A DNA stretch of 41,717 nucleotides from Candidatus Pseudoruminococcus merdavium (GCA_904419745.1 CAJFSS010000018.1:1-41717); one strand, 5' to 3'; positions 1 to 8,249 are shown, counted from the stretch's first letter. Notes: generated by a model from the letters alone, not told the origin. A program made the numbers and translations.

Positions 1-38
1 CTAAAAAAGCCGCAGGGTTTTTCCTGCGGCTTTTTTAG
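1..38 (-). terminator. Rho-independent terminator after the DUF47 gene
   Basis: A 16-bp perfect inverted repeat (1-16 with 23-38, loop 17-22) combines a GC-rich core with A and T tracts at its two ends, so it can terminate in both directions. It lies 17 bp beyond the stop codon of the minus-strand phosphate transport pair and is the natural end of that transcript. Confidence 0.9.
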
Positions 39-54
39 CTTTGCTATTTTATTA

Positions 55-681
55 TTATGAATTTTTCATAATAACGCTCTCTACCACTTTCGCAACTTCC
101 TCACAGGATTTACTACAGCGTTCAAAACGTCCAAAAATTTCTGTCCATACAATAACCTCTATTGGATCCGCAGAGCCGGAATACAAATTGTGAATTGCTT
201 TTGTATACAAAGCATCCGCCTGTTCCCTCATTGTATGGATTGAAACAATGTCCTCGTGCAGAGTAGAAGACTTGCGAAAATGTTTAAATTCCACAATTGC
301 CTTGTGCATGGCGGTACAGCAATCAAAAATCGTATCCGCAAAGGTGAGTGCCTCCGGCCGAGGTTTTGCGACATGGAACATATAAAAGCTGGTCATTGTC
401 TCGTCAATATGATCCGTCACTTCATCCAGTTCATGTGCGAGTTCAAGAATATCTTCCCTGTCAATCGGCGTAATAAATTCTTTTGCCAGCATCCGCATCA
501 TTTCATGTTTTTCATCATCTGCAAGCTGTTCGATCTTATGGACTGAGTGCATCCGTTCTTCAATCTGCTCTGGGTGATAATCAGAAAGCATATCCTGCAT
601 CAGCCTTGAAGCCGCACTGGAGTACTCCACTGCACGGACAAATACGTTGAAATACTCCTCATCTCTTTTTCCTCTTGCCAT
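55..681 (-). CDS. DUF47 family protein, PhoU-like partner of the Pit phosphate transporter
   Basis: This 208-residue, almost wholly helical acidic protein has the layout of the DUF47/PhoU-like family. It contains several conserved E/D-rich helices, such as the region around residues 60-95 with IDREDILELAHELDEVTDHID. Family members are cytoplasmic and are almost always encoded beside a Pit-type phosphate transporter, where they are thought to modulate uptake. Here the transporter gene lies directly upstream with a 24-bp gap and a clear AAGGAGG ribosome binding site before this ATG, so the two are cotranscribed. Metal binding by the acidic residues, as in PhoU, is inferred. Length is normal for the family (about 205-215 aa). 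Confidence 0.9.
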   Translation of the reverse strand: MARGKRDEEYFNVFVRAVEYSSAASRLMQDMLSDYHPEQIEERMHSVHKIEQLADDEKHEMMRMLAKEFITPIDREDILELAHELDEVTDHIDETMTSFYMFHVAKPRPEALTFADTIFDCCTAMHKAIVEFKHFRKSSTLHEDIVSIHTMREQADALYTKAIHNLYSGSADPIEVIVWTEIFGRFERCSKSCEEVAKVVESVIMKNS

Positions 682-705
682 AATATCCTCCTTAATGTTC
701 CTAAG

Positions 706-1758
706 TTAAAACAATTTCATAAACAGCATTGCCATCAGGTATCCGATGAGCCCACAGCCCGGGAATGTCAGTACCCAGGTGAGAATCATCTCCTTGACAA
801 CACCCCAATTTACAGAAGAAAGACGCTTTGCTGCACCTACGCCCATAATTGCCGTCGTTTTGGTATGAGTGGTGCTAACGGGGATCCCTGTCAGGGAAGA
901 AATAAGCAGACAGCCTGCACCCGCAAGATCCGCAGAAAAGCCCTGGTATTTTTCCAGCTTGACCATATCCATTCCGACAGCCTTGATAATGCGGTAACCC
1001 CCAATGGAGGTTCCAAGTGCCATGACCGCAGAGCAGAGAATCATGAGCCAAATAGGGATTTGGAAAGTCGTGACTTCCCCCTGTCCCTGGGCCAGAAAGA
1101 TACCCAACATAAATACGCCCATAAACTTCTGCCCATCCTGCGCCCCATGCATAAATGCCATAGCGGCGCCTCCTCCAATCTGGGCGTAGCGGAAAAAAGG
1201 AGTCGTTTTATTCCGGTTTAAGTTACGGCAAAAAAATTCTGTCAAGCGCACCGTAGCAAATCCCATTGCAAAACCGAGCAGTGTAGAAAGCACAAGTCCG
1301 TAAAGGACCTTTATCCATTCATTGCCATTGATTCCTTCAAATCCCCCATGCAGGGCAATGGCGGCACCGGAAATCCCCGCAATCAGCGCATGGCTTTCAC
1401 TGGTAGGAATGCCAAACCACCACGCAGCTGTTGCCCATGTCACAATGGCAAAAAGTGCTGCGCACAGCGCAACAAGTGCCTGGTGAGTATCTCCCCCAAA
1501 ATCCACCATATTATAAATGGTCTCCGCAACAGTGGCATTGAGCATAGTCATAACCAGTACGCCAAGAAAATTGAACACCGCGGCCATAAAAATGGCTGCT
1601 CTTGGCCGCATAGACCGAGTAGAGACGCAAGTGGCAATTGCATTTGGGGCATCTGTCCAACCATTGACCATGATGACGCCGAGCGTCAGCAAAACTGTAA
1701 TGGCCAGAGCAGGATTTTGTATAAGGGAACTGACAAATTCCCCCAGTGATATACTCAT
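706..1758 (-). CDS. pit: Inorganic phosphate transporter, PiT family
   Basis: This is an integral membrane protein of about 350 residues with the duplicated PHO4/PiT signature. The first copy is GWTDAPNAIATCVSTRSM near the N-terminus; the second is GIPVSTTHTKTTAIMGVGAAKR near the C-terminus. GIPTSESHALIAG and a central FMHGAQDGQKF are also present. Family members carry out low-affinity, ion-coupled phosphate uptake. The frame opens at 1785, but an AAAGGCAGGA ribosome binding site is correctly placed for the ATG at 1758, giving MSISLGEF as the N-terminus, so that start is preferred. It is followed after 24 bp by its DUF47 partner. Confidence 0.92.
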   Translation of the reverse strand: MSISLGEFVSSLIQNPALAITVLLTLGVIMVNGWTDAPNAIATCVSTRSMRPRAAIFMAAVFNFLGVLVMTMLNATVAETIYNMVDFGGDTHQALVALCAALFAIVTWATAAWWFGIPTSESHALIAGISGAAIALHGGFEGINGNEWIKVLYGLVLSTLLGFAMGFATVRLTEFFCRNLNRNKTTPFFRYAQIGGGAAMAFMHGAQDGQKFMGVFMLGIFLAQGQGEVTTFQIPIWLMILCSAVMALGTSIGGYRIIKAVGMDMVKLEKYQGFSADLAGAGCLLISSLTGIPVSTTHTKTTAIMGVGAAKRLSSVNWGVVKEMILTWVLTFPGCGLIGYLMAMLFMKLF

Positions 1759-1817
1759 TCCAAGTTCCTGCCTTTCTTTACACATTCTTTTTCTTTTTCT
1801 TTCCTAGATTTAATATT

Positions 1818-1826
1818 ATTGTACCA
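1818..1826 (-). promoter_or_regulatory. Probable extended -10 promoter of the pit operon
   Basis: On the minus strand this reads TGGTACAAT, an extended -10 element (TGn plus TACAAT), 60 bp upstream of the pit start. No good -35 hexamer is visible, as is usual for extended -10 promoters. The rest of 1786-2069 is AT-rich DNA between two divergent genes. Confidence 0.5.
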
Positions 1827-2007
1827 TAATTAAAATAGGGTTGGTATTGCTTTTTTCTCTACGGTTTGCCAATTTTCGAGTTTTATTTCAAGACAATATG
1901 CTCAAATGTCCAATTTCGTGAAATTTTTATTGCGCAAGACAATTCCTCCTATTTTATTTTCCTATACGAAACAACACAAGCATGTACCAAACTGATATAT
2001 GTTTATA

Positions 2008-2035
2008 TTTACTTTTTTTATAAATTTATTATAAT
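2008..2035 (+). promoter_or_regulatory. Probable sigma-A promoter of the zinc-site/LuxR/DUF2087 regulator gene
   Basis: TTTACT (-35) and TATAAT (-10) are separated by 16 bp and lie 35 bp upstream of the start codon. An AGAAGG-type ribosome binding site follows. Assigned by consensus matching only. Confidence 0.55.
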
Positions 2036-2069
2036 ATAGTTTATAAAACTCAGAAAAGAAGGTATAACT

Positions 2070-2825
2070 ATGAAAAAGTTAGAAGAACTTTCTTTAACCG
2101 AATTGGTAAATGGGTACTATTTTGATTCCAACTATAACGCCTATTTCTGTTCCGAATGCGGAACCCGTTTTGAACAGGGGGAAATATTTGCTGTTGGAAA
2201 ACGATTTTTTTCGGCTGAGCGCGCAGTAAAAGAGCATATTTCAGCACAACACCCAGACCGTCTGGAACAAATATTGTTGTTTCGTGATTCCCCTCTCTCC
2301 CTGACAAATCGGCAACAGGAACTCCTGATTTTGTTTTCTAAGGGATTGAAAGATCAGGAAATTGCAGAAAAGCTTGGGATAGCTGTCTCCACAGTACGCC
2401 ACCAGCGTTTTGTTTTTCGGGAGCGCGCACGCTCTGCAAAGTTTTTTCTTGCTGTGTGGGAAATTGCGTGTAAAAATAGTGAAAACCCCAGAGAAAACCA
2501 TGAGTTCCTACCTCCCCATAGAGGGGCGAAAATGGTAGACGAACGCTATGTCATTACCCAGGAAGAAAATGAGAAAATACTCCAAGACGCCTTTTTCTCC
2601 TTAGAACCACTGCGGTTAAGAAGTTTTCCCAAAAAGGAAAAGAAAAAAATCGCCGTTTTGCGAAAAATTACAGAACAATTTGAAAGAGGTAAACAATATA
2701 CAGAACATGAAATCAATGAAATTCTTTCAAATATCCATATGGACTATGCAACCCTGCGTAGATATTTGATTGAATACGGGTATTTTGAGCGCACACGCGA
2801 CTGTAAACTCTATTGGGTAAAATAA
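2070..2825 (+). CDS. Transcriptional regulator: zinc-finger-like N-terminus, LuxR-type HTH, DUF2087
   Basis: The 251-residue protein has three recognisable parts. Residues 27-61 contain Cys27, Cys30, His56 and His61 in a C2H2-like arrangement (YFCSECGTRFE then EHISAQHPD), likely a zinc site. Residues 76-120 form a LuxR-type helix-turn-helix (LTNRQQELLILFSKGLKDQEIAEKLGI). Residues 185-250 are a DUF2087 domain, known from small bacterial regulators and ending in a typical LIEYGYFERTRDCKLYW. A DNA-binding role is well supported; the target and signal are not. It is a single-gene transcript divergent from pit, and phosphate or metal control is only a guess from position. Confidence 0.82.
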   Translation: MKKLEELSLTELVNGYYFDSNYNAYFCSECGTRFEQGEIFAVGKRFFSAERAVKEHISAQHPDRLEQILLFRDSPLSLTNRQQELLILFSKGLKDQEIAEKLGIAVSTVRHQRFVFRERARSAKFFLAVWEIACKNSENPRENHEFLPPHRGAKMVDERYVITQEENEKILQDAFFSLEPLRLRSFPKKEKKKIAVLRKITEQFERGKQYTEHEINEILSNIHMDYATLRRYLIEYGYFERTRDCKLYWVK

Positions 2826-2874
2826 AAAAGATTCTCCCAAAAGCTTTTTCCAGCTCACTTGGGAGAATCTTTTT
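2825..2874. terminator. Bidirectional terminator between convergent genes
   Basis: A 15-bp perfect inverted repeat (2825-2839 with 2860-2874) has A and T tracts at its outer ends. It sits between the stop codons of the plus-strand regulator and the minus-strand small gene and can serve both. Confidence 0.85.
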
Positions 2875-2880
2875 CCGCCC

Positions 2881-3264
2881 TCATAGCAGAAGATAGAGCA
2901 GGGCCAGTATTAAAAGCATATCCTGCTCCTCATTATTGAGTAAAACCAGCAACAGAGCAAGAATTAAAATAGTATCTGAGGACCCTTTTAATGAATCCAG
3001 AATGCCCTTAATGCCAGAAAAGGGAGTGGACGGTTGCTGAAGGGTATTCCGGTGTTCCTGTTCAGATATAGGAACTGGGGGAGATATAGGGCGCTGAAAT
3101 GGGTTTTGAACCGACTGTCTTCTTGCAGACTGCCCCTGTCCTCCTGTGGGAACGGAAACTTGTCCCCCAGACTGTACCGCATGGGCTGCCCGGCGCTGCA
3201 TTTCGTGAACGCGCCGGATGGCATCCTGCTGCATCCTAAGCATATCAGCATCCGAATAGGCCAT
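2881..3264 (-). CDS. Uncharacterised small protein with hydrophobic C-terminal hairpin
   Basis: A 127-residue protein that I cannot assign to a function. Residues 1-32 form a basic amphipathic helix rich in Met, Gln and Arg. The middle (33-85) is a Gly/Gln/Pro/Ser-rich linker. Residues 98-127 are two short hydrophobic stretches (ILILALLLVLL and MLLILALLYLLL) separated by an acidic NNEEQD turn, suggesting membrane or coat association. The start overlaps the stop of the upstream gene by one base (TGATG), indicating translational coupling. Similar hydrophobic tails occur in small Clostridial proteins of unknown role, some suspected to be sporulation-related; that link is only inference here. Confidence 0.7.
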   Translation of the reverse strand: MAYSDADMLRMQQDAIRRVHEMQRRAAHAVQSGGQVSVPTGGQGQSARRQSVQNPFQRPISPPVPISEQEHRNTLQQPSTPFSGIKGILDSLKGSSDTILILALLLVLLNNEEQDMLLILALLYLLL

Positions 3265-3752
3265 CAGCGTTCACCTCCTGAACCAAACAGCCCACTTTGT
3301 ACAAACAGCGGTAAAAGGCTTACCAGTTTCATCAATTTAAGGGCTTCGTCCACCCGCCCCTGCCGTTCTGGACGAAGATGAGGCTTGAGAGATTTGAGCA
3401 GGACCGTGTTTTTATCATCTTGATTGTAAGCGGATAGGGCCTGCTGGATTTTCATAATCATACCGACATCCAAGCCGGCAAGAGGATTGGACGCCGCCTC
3501 CCCCGAATGATTCTGACTTCCTGCTGCGGATCCCAATCCAGAATTGGACAGCATGGACATCAAGCCGGACAGATCCGGCATATTGTTCCCCTGTCCATTT
3601 TGGGGAGGGGAGGGAGAGCCCCCTCCCCCCTGGCTGTTTCCCTCCCCCTGATTCCCTCCCGAAGAAGACAGGGCGGAGGCGAGCTGCTGGAGCTTTTGCA
3701 TTCCGTCCTCGCTGGACAAAAACGCATTGAGCTGATTTGTCAAGTCGTCCAC
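3264..3752 (-). CDS. Uncharacterised protein with Gly/Ser/Pro-rich linker
   Basis: A 162-residue protein starting at a GTG preceded by AGAGGGG. Short helices at both ends (residues 1-32 and about 95-150) flank a low-complexity Gly/Asn/Ser/Pro/Gln linker at about 33-60. The C-terminal part (LKPHLRPERQGRVDEALKLMKLVSLLPLF) is basic and helical. It is the middle gene of a three-gene minus-strand operon, with 4 bp to the upstream gene and a 1-bp overlap with the downstream gene. No enzyme motif or signal peptide is visible and the function is unknown. Shared architecture with its neighbour suggests the products act together. Confidence 0.7.
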   Translation of the reverse strand: MDDLTNQLNAFLSSEDGMQKLQQLASALSSSGGNQGEGNSQGGGGSPSPPQNGQGNNMPDLSGLMSMLSNSGLGSAAGSQNHSGEAASNPLAGLDVGMIMKIQQALSAYNQDDKNTVLLKSLKPHLRPERQGRVDEALKLMKLVSLLPLFVQSGLFGSGGER

Positions 3753-3756
3753 ATCA

Positions 3757-3981
3757 TCATCCCCTCTGAATCTTCTTTATAATTTCATCCACACTCTGTC
3801 CTTGCAGCAATGCCTCCAAAGCTTTTGGATTATTCTTTAATGTCCTGAGTAGATTTGGATCAGCTGTTTGCTGCAAATGATTGTATTTCCCGTTTTGAAT
3901 ATCGTTCATCAGCTTTTCCGGTGTAGTTCCAAGCTTTTTGGCAGCAAGGGCAAGCAGGGCGTTCTTATTCTTAGAATCCAT
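3757..3981 (-). CDS. Uncharacterised 74-residue helical protein
   Basis: The frame opens at 4026, but a CGGAGG ribosome binding site is correctly spaced for the ATG at 3981. That gives a 74-residue protein starting MDSKNKNALLALAAKKLG. It is a compact, all-helical, basic protein with repeated short helices (TPEKLMNDIQNG, NPKALEALLQG, SVDEIIKKIQRG) and no cysteines or membrane segments. It is the first gene of the small three-gene operon reading leftward. Its function is unknown. Confidence 0.65.
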   Translation of the reverse strand: MDSKNKNALLALAAKKLGTTPEKLMNDIQNGKYNHLQQTADPNLLRTLKNNPKALEALLQGQSVDEIIKKIQRG

Positions 3982-4028
3982 ACAAAAACCTCCGTTTTGG
4001 CTACAAAATGGGCAATTCCTGCACATAC

Positions 4029-4058
4029 TTTACAAAGGGCAGTTATTGCTGTTATTAT
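4029..4058 (+). promoter_or_regulatory. Probable promoter of the phosphodiesterase-birA pair
   Basis: TTTACA (-35) and TATTAT (-10) with an 18-bp spacer lie about 55 bp upstream of the ATG at 4114, which has its own GGAGGA ribosome binding site. Each hexamer matches the consensus at five of six positions. Confidence 0.5.
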
Positions 4059-4113
4059 TTTTATGTAAGCCCTAAAAGAAATAGAAGGGCGTTGGAAGGA
4101 GGACAACCCATTT

Positions 4114-4593
4114 ATGAGAATTGTTGCAGTATCAGATTCTCACGGGGATTTTTATCATTTAAACCGCGTGATTGAACTGGAGCCAGATGCAGATTGCTTT
4201 CTTTTTTTGGGAGATCGCAAAAAAGAACTTGATGATATCCGTTGCCTATATCCGGACAAGGTGATCCTAAGCGTAAGAGGTAACTGCGACCTCTCCTGTG
4301 ATGACAAAGATACGGATATTTTTATCAAAGACAGCCGTACCATTGTATTTACACATGGACACCTATACAACGCTAAAAAAACCAAGGATGAACTGCTGCA
4401 ACTTGGTAAAAGAAAACATGCAGATATGGTTTTATACGGCCATACTCATATTCCAGATATTCTATATAGGGACGGAATATATTTGGTTAATCCCGGAAGT
4501 ATTGGTATGCCCAAGAACGGCGGTCCCACTTATGCAGTCATTGATTTTACTCCCGAACAGCTTGTCCCTGTTATCAAGCCTCTGAAAGACTGA
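4114..4593 (+). CDS. YfcE/MJ0936-type metallophosphodiesterase
   Basis: The 159-residue protein has all the calcineurin-like metal-binding motifs: DSHGD (residues 8-12), GD (33-34), GNCD (56-59), THGH (80-83) and GHTHIP (109-114). Members of this family (E. coli YfcE, M. jannaschii MJ0936) are manganese-dependent phosphodiesterases with unresolved natural substrates. The length is normal (about 155-180 aa). It lies 10 bp upstream of birA and is probably cotranscribed with it, with no obvious metabolic link. Confidence 0.9.
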   Translation: MRIVAVSDSHGDFYHLNRVIELEPDADCFLFLGDRKKELDDIRCLYPDKVILSVRGNCDLSCDDKDTDIFIKDSRTIVFTHGHLYNAKKTKDELLQLGKRKHADMVLYGHTHIPDILYRDGIYLVNPGSIGMPKNGGPTYAVIDFTPEQLVPVIKPLKD

Positions 4594-4603
4594 GGGCGTT
4601 GGC

Positions 4604-5377
4604 ATGGAACTTTACGATCTTCACACCCAAACATTAGGCCGGCATTTTTTATACTTTGATTCTCTGGGTTCTACCAACGACTATCTCAAGGAACATGCCA
4701 TGGAGCTTCCAGACGGGACCGCAGTGGTTGCAGCGGAACAGACGGCAGGAAAGGGACGGCTTGGACGCAGCTGGCAAATGCGTCGTGGGGACACCTTGGC
4801 ACTGAGCGTCCTTTTTCGTCCCGCTCTGCTCAAAGACGCGAGCATGATGCCCATTTTGTGTGCCATTGGCGTAGCACGGGCGGTATCCAGCCTATGTGGG
4901 GTGGCCGTTCATATTAAATGGCCGAACGATCTCCTGATAGGGGAAAAGAAAATTACAGGGATTTTATGCGAAAGCAGGCTGGCAGGAACAACTGGGTTTG
5001 CCGTATGCGGAATCGGAGTCAACACCCATGCCCCGGCAGAATATTATCAATGCTGCGGCTTACCGTATGCCGGTTCCATTCAAATGTGTACTGGCATTTC
5101 TGTTTCTCATGAAATTCTTGCCTGCCGGATTCTTGATGAATTGGAAAAAATATATGACCAGTTTAAAGTTGTGGGATTTCAACCTTTTGCCTCAGAATAC
5201 TCTAGCCTCTGCATAACACTTGGAAAAGAAGTGCGGGTTCTTTATCAGGAATATGAATTGACCGGAAAAGCAGTTTCCATCCATGAGGACGGCTCCTTGG
5301 AGGTCCTAACAGCACAGGGGAGCGTTCTGGTCTCCTCGGGGGAAGCATCTGTCCGTGGGTTATATGGTTATGTATAA
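4604..5377 (+). CDS. birA: Biotin--[acetyl-CoA-carboxylase] ligase, short form without HTH
   Basis: This enzyme attaches biotin to a lysine of biotin-dependent carboxylases or decarboxylases through biotinyl-AMP. Key motifs are STN (residues 23-25), GKGRLGRSW (49-57, the adenylate-binding loop), KWPNDLL (105-111) and KKITGIL (115-121). A small C-terminal beta domain follows. At 257 residues it lacks the N-terminal winged helix of the E. coli repressor type, so it should not regulate biotin genes directly. A terminator follows 8 bp after the stop. Confidence 0.93.
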   Translation: MELYDLHTQTLGRHFLYFDSLGSTNDYLKEHAMELPDGTAVVAAEQTAGKGRLGRSWQMRRGDTLALSVLFRPALLKDASMMPILCAIGVARAVSSLCGVAVHIKWPNDLLIGEKKITGILCESRLAGTTGFAVCGIGVNTHAPAEYYQCCGLPYAGSIQMCTGISVSHEILACRILDELEKIYDQFKVVGFQPFASEYSSLCITLGKEVRVLYQEYELTGKAVSIHEDGSLEVLTAQGSVLVSSGEASVRGLYGYV

Positions 5378-5384
5378 GGCACAG

Positions 5385-5421
5385 AAAAAACAGCGTGCAG
5401 GTTTTCTGCACGCTGTTTTTT
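5385..5421. terminator. Rho-independent terminator after birA
   Basis: A 16-bp perfect stem (5385-5400 with 5406-5421, loop of 5) carries A and T tracts at its outer ends. It sits between birA and the convergent surface protein gene and can act on both transcripts. Confidence 0.9.
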
Positions 5422-5434
5422 GAAAATACCCTAT

Positions 5435-8002
5435 TTATCTGCGTTTTCCACCACGTCCACGATTTGTAGTGGCTAAAATACCGACACAGGAAGCGGAGAG
5501 AAGGAGAATGGGGAGAATTGCCGCCTTATCTCCTGTATTTGGCGTATCCTTATTGGAGGAAGTGTTGGTTCCATCTGCAGTTCCAGAAGTGGGGTTATTG
5601 GAATTCCCGCTGGAAGATGGATCGACAGGCCGACCTTCTCCTTGATCAGGAGCGGAGGAATCTGAAGAGTTGTTGGAAGAATCTGACGAGGTATCAGAAG
5701 AAACGTCAGAAGAATCTGATGAAGTATCAGAAGAGACGTCGGAAGAATCTGATGAAGAACCAGAAGATTCACTCTCAGAGCTGTCAACAACGGTCACTTT
5801 TAAAACAGCATTTTCCCCGGCAGAAAAGACAAAGGTAATGTCATAGGGCGTCCTAGATACATTGAGAGTATTCAGAAAATCCTTACTGAGTGTCAACAGA
5901 CCGTGGTTAACCGTATAGTCTGTCCCCTCCTGCAAGTCTTTCCCTTGATACTGCACTTTTTCTAAGGTGTTTCCAAGAAGATTCATCTTCACTTCCACAT
6001 CTGCTGGTTTTTGGACATCGTAGGTCACCTTTGTCGGGTTGATAGAAGAATTGAGGCTCCCCTGTGTCTGATCGTTAACCAACCAAAGCTGCGCACCATA
6101 GAAGCAGTTGGCTGTACCAATGAAAATCCCCTGATCCGTGGATTCAAAAGTACGTAGGCCATGGTTGTATTGATCGCCAAAACCATCGTTGGTAATCGTT
6201 TCAAAATTCACGCCGTCAGTGGATTTGAGCATATCAAAGCCCGGAACGGAGCGCATGCTATAATAATTTACGCCAAAATAGTAGACAAACTGGCGTACTG
6301 TGTTGTTGTTCAAAAACTCATCAATTGGTCCTGTGACAAATGAAGGCAACCATTTGGAAATTCGTTCATACATGGCAACAAAATCATTAAAACGGTCAAC
6401 AGGGTTTTTTTCCTCTCCATTCGCCATAGTGGAAATTCCTTCTGCTTCATTGACAATACTGGAAAGATCAGAAATCATGGAACTGATATCCGCACTGTCC
6501 ACACTGGCACTGCGTTGGCGGAGAAACGCCTGTAGGACCTTGATCACCTGATTGACCCTATCGATGAATTCCTCTTTTGTCATTCCAAGCAAAGAGCCGT
6601 CTGTTAACTGGGTAAAACCATGAATCAATGTGCCTGCATCAAATGTTCCAATGTAAAGATCGCCGTTGTGTTCCCCAAATCTCCATACATACTGATTGGT
6701 GTGATTTCCAAGGCCCACACCAAGGTTTCCGGTAACTTCTGGGAAAACTTCATTGGGCTTGCCGCCAACAAGTTCAAAGTTACCCTGCGCATCCATTCGA
6801 TAAAGATTGATTCCACTTGCTAAGTCATTATACAGACGTTCAAAATTGCCTTCTGCCGGGATAACAGCAAGATCCAACATGGGATCGTTATAGGCCCCAA
6901 AATAGAGATATCCGTCATAGACAAACATATTGCAAGTTGTCGCCTCATTGACACCAAACCCATAGGGCAATTGTGCGCCATCCTCCTCATTGCCTGCAAT
7001 CAGGTTCCAGCTCCAATTCCCCTTTTCATTTTTATCCCCTTTAAACAGGGCAAAACCGGTTTTGGTTGTTTCTCCTGTCACTGCATCGGTTTTCGAAGAA
7101 ACTGCTGTGACATACAGGGAACCATTGTAGGGCATGAGCTCCCATAATCCGCCCCCGTTGATTCCATCACGAATATAATAGGCCGGGATATCCAGGAAAT
7201 CCTCCTGGTTTCCAATTGTCTCCCAGTTATCGGAAGAGGGATCACTACTTGCAATAATACGGGCGCCTGCAACGCCGTCTTCTGCACCTGCTTGATCCGT
7301 TGCAATTGCCATCAAAAGCTGGCCATCAAAGACAGCAAGGCCATGGATTCCGCTGGCAACAGACCGATCCTCCACAGTACGTTCATAGACAATATCCACT
7401 GCATCCCCATTTTCCGGATCAATTTCCAGCAAGCATGCGGTGGGGTATCCTGAACCGACAAAATAAAGCTTTCCGTTAAACTCCATCGCCATGCGGTAAC
7501 CGGACATATTATTTCCCGGCTCTTCATAGCGATAGACCAATGTTGGTTCATAAGTGTACTTATTGACTTTGATAATAGCGGCCTTCGCCACCAATGTGTG
7601 GTCAAAAGCTTCATCATACATCAAATCCACAAGTGATTGCGCAATTTCGCTCGCCTTTTCAGCGCCAAAAATCCCTGTGAACATATTCAGGATATTCCGA
7701 TAATAGATCCCGTAGATTGGGTTATAGCAGGTACCAATATAAATATCATCCCCGTACTCTACCATTGACCAGGCATAGCTCTGGGAGCGATCCTCATTTT
7801 CCCCTGTCAGGATTCCGTCCACCTCTCCTTCTCCTCTATCTGGATGAGATAGCTTTTCAATGGTATAGCCCTTAGACGGGTACTCAATCCCGCCATTTAC
7901 TGCATAAACCGGAGCCATTATCAGACTGAGCATGAGTGCACAGGCCGTTAACGCCGCCAGCAGTGCGTGCGAGAACCGACGCCCGCTCTGCTTTTTTTTC
8001 AT
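5435..8002 (-). CDS. Secreted, wall-anchored surface protein with propeller-like repeats and an X2 module
   Basis: The 855-residue precursor starts with a signal peptide (basic residues 1-9, hydrophobic core 11-30, cleavage likely after the AVYA-like PVYA at 31-34). Residues 80-460 contain recurring blades such as GDDIYIGT, NGKLYFVG, DGQLLMAI, NGSLYVTA, DGYLYFGA and NGDLYIGT, which suggest a beta-propeller. A further blade-like part (590-645) follows a helical insert. Residues 652-738 match the X2 (CBM_X2) Ig-like module of cellulosomal and surface proteins (SINPTKVTYD, EGTDYTVNHGLLTLSKDFL, ITFVFSAG). A Ser/Asp-rich linker (741-784) leads to TPNTGD (820-825), a hydrophobic segment and an RGRGGKRR tail, an xPxTG-type sortase signal. 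A polysaccharide-related role is inferred; no catalytic motif was recognised. Confidence 0.85.
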   Translation of the reverse strand: MKKKQSGRRFSHALLAALTACALMLSLIMAPVYAVNGGIEYPSKGYTIEKLSHPDRGEGEVDGILTGENEDRSQSYAWSMVEYGDDIYIGTCYNPIYGIYYRNILNMFTGIFGAEKASEIAQSLVDLMYDEAFDHTLVAKAAIIKVNKYTYEPTLVYRYEEPGNNMSGYRMAMEFNGKLYFVGSGYPTACLLEIDPENGDAVDIVYERTVEDRSVASGIHGLAVFDGQLLMAIATDQAGAEDGVAGARIIASSDPSSDNWETIGNQEDFLDIPAYYIRDGINGGGLWELMPYNGSLYVTAVSSKTDAVTGETTKTGFALFKGDKNEKGNWSWNLIAGNEEDGAQLPYGFGVNEATTCNMFVYDGYLYFGAYNDPMLDLAVIPAEGNFERLYNDLASGINLYRMDAQGNFELVGGKPNEVFPEVTGNLGVGLGNHTNQYVWRFGEHNGDLYIGTFDAGTLIHGFTQLTDGSLLGMTKEEFIDRVNQVIKVLQAFLRQRSASVDSADISSMISDLSSIVNEAEGISTMANGEEKNPVDRFNDFVAMYERISKWLPSFVTGPIDEFLNNNTVRQFVYYFGVNYYSMRSVPGFDMLKSTDGVNFETITNDGFGDQYNHGLRTFESTDQGIFIGTANCFYGAQLWLVNDQTQGSLNSSINPTKVTYDVQKPADVEVKMNLLGNTLEKVQYQGKDLQEGTDYTVNHGLLTLSKDFLNTLNVSRTPYDITFVFSAGENAVLKVTVVDSSESESSGSSSDSSDVSSDTSSDSSDVSSDTSSDSSNNSSDSSAPDQGEGRPVDPSSSGNSNNPTSGTADGTNTSSNKDTPNTGDKAAILPILLLSASCVGILATTNRGRGGKRR
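5690..5755 (-). repeat. Tandem 33-bp repeat encoding the Ser/Asp linker
   Basis: Two near-identical copies of an 11-codon unit encode SSDSSDVSSDT, with further degenerate units on either side. It lies inside the surface protein gene and forms an extended linker before the wall anchor. Copy number is likely to vary between strains. Confidence 0.75.
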
Positions 8003-8138
8003 AGTATTACCTCCTCAGTGGTGTTACCGCCTCGAAAAGTCATTTTCAAAATGAATATTTTTTCTGTTCCTTTTCAAAGGCACATCCTATATTTTCCTAA
8101 TATGATATCACAACACCAAGGGGAAATCTATCTGTTTA

Positions 8139-8249
8139 GTCACATTTTATTCACAATAATTCCCGCTCTTTTTTGTCGATTTTAAACTTAAAAATCAATA
8201 AAATAAGTTCGTTTATTTAATTTGGGTCACAAAATGAAGCGTAGTCACA
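8139..8249 (-). promoter_or_regulatory. Upstream region of the surface protein gene with three TGTGAC repeats
   Basis: The 406-bp gap at 8003-8408 is very AT-rich and has no gene. On the minus strand TGTGAC occurs at 8139-8144, 8226-8231 and 8244-8249, the last two 18 bp apart. A TGATATCA palindrome lies at about 8104-8111. The promoter itself is unclear: TTGTGA-type and TAGGAT-type hexamers fit poorly. These are candidate operator repeats, recognised by repetition only. The start codon has a GAGGAGG ribosome binding site. Confidence 0.3.

Noticed and set aside
3264-3752. Reading the middle small gene as a collagen-like or coat protein
   Set aside because: The linker is rich in Gly, Ser and Pro but lacks Gly-X-Y periodicity.
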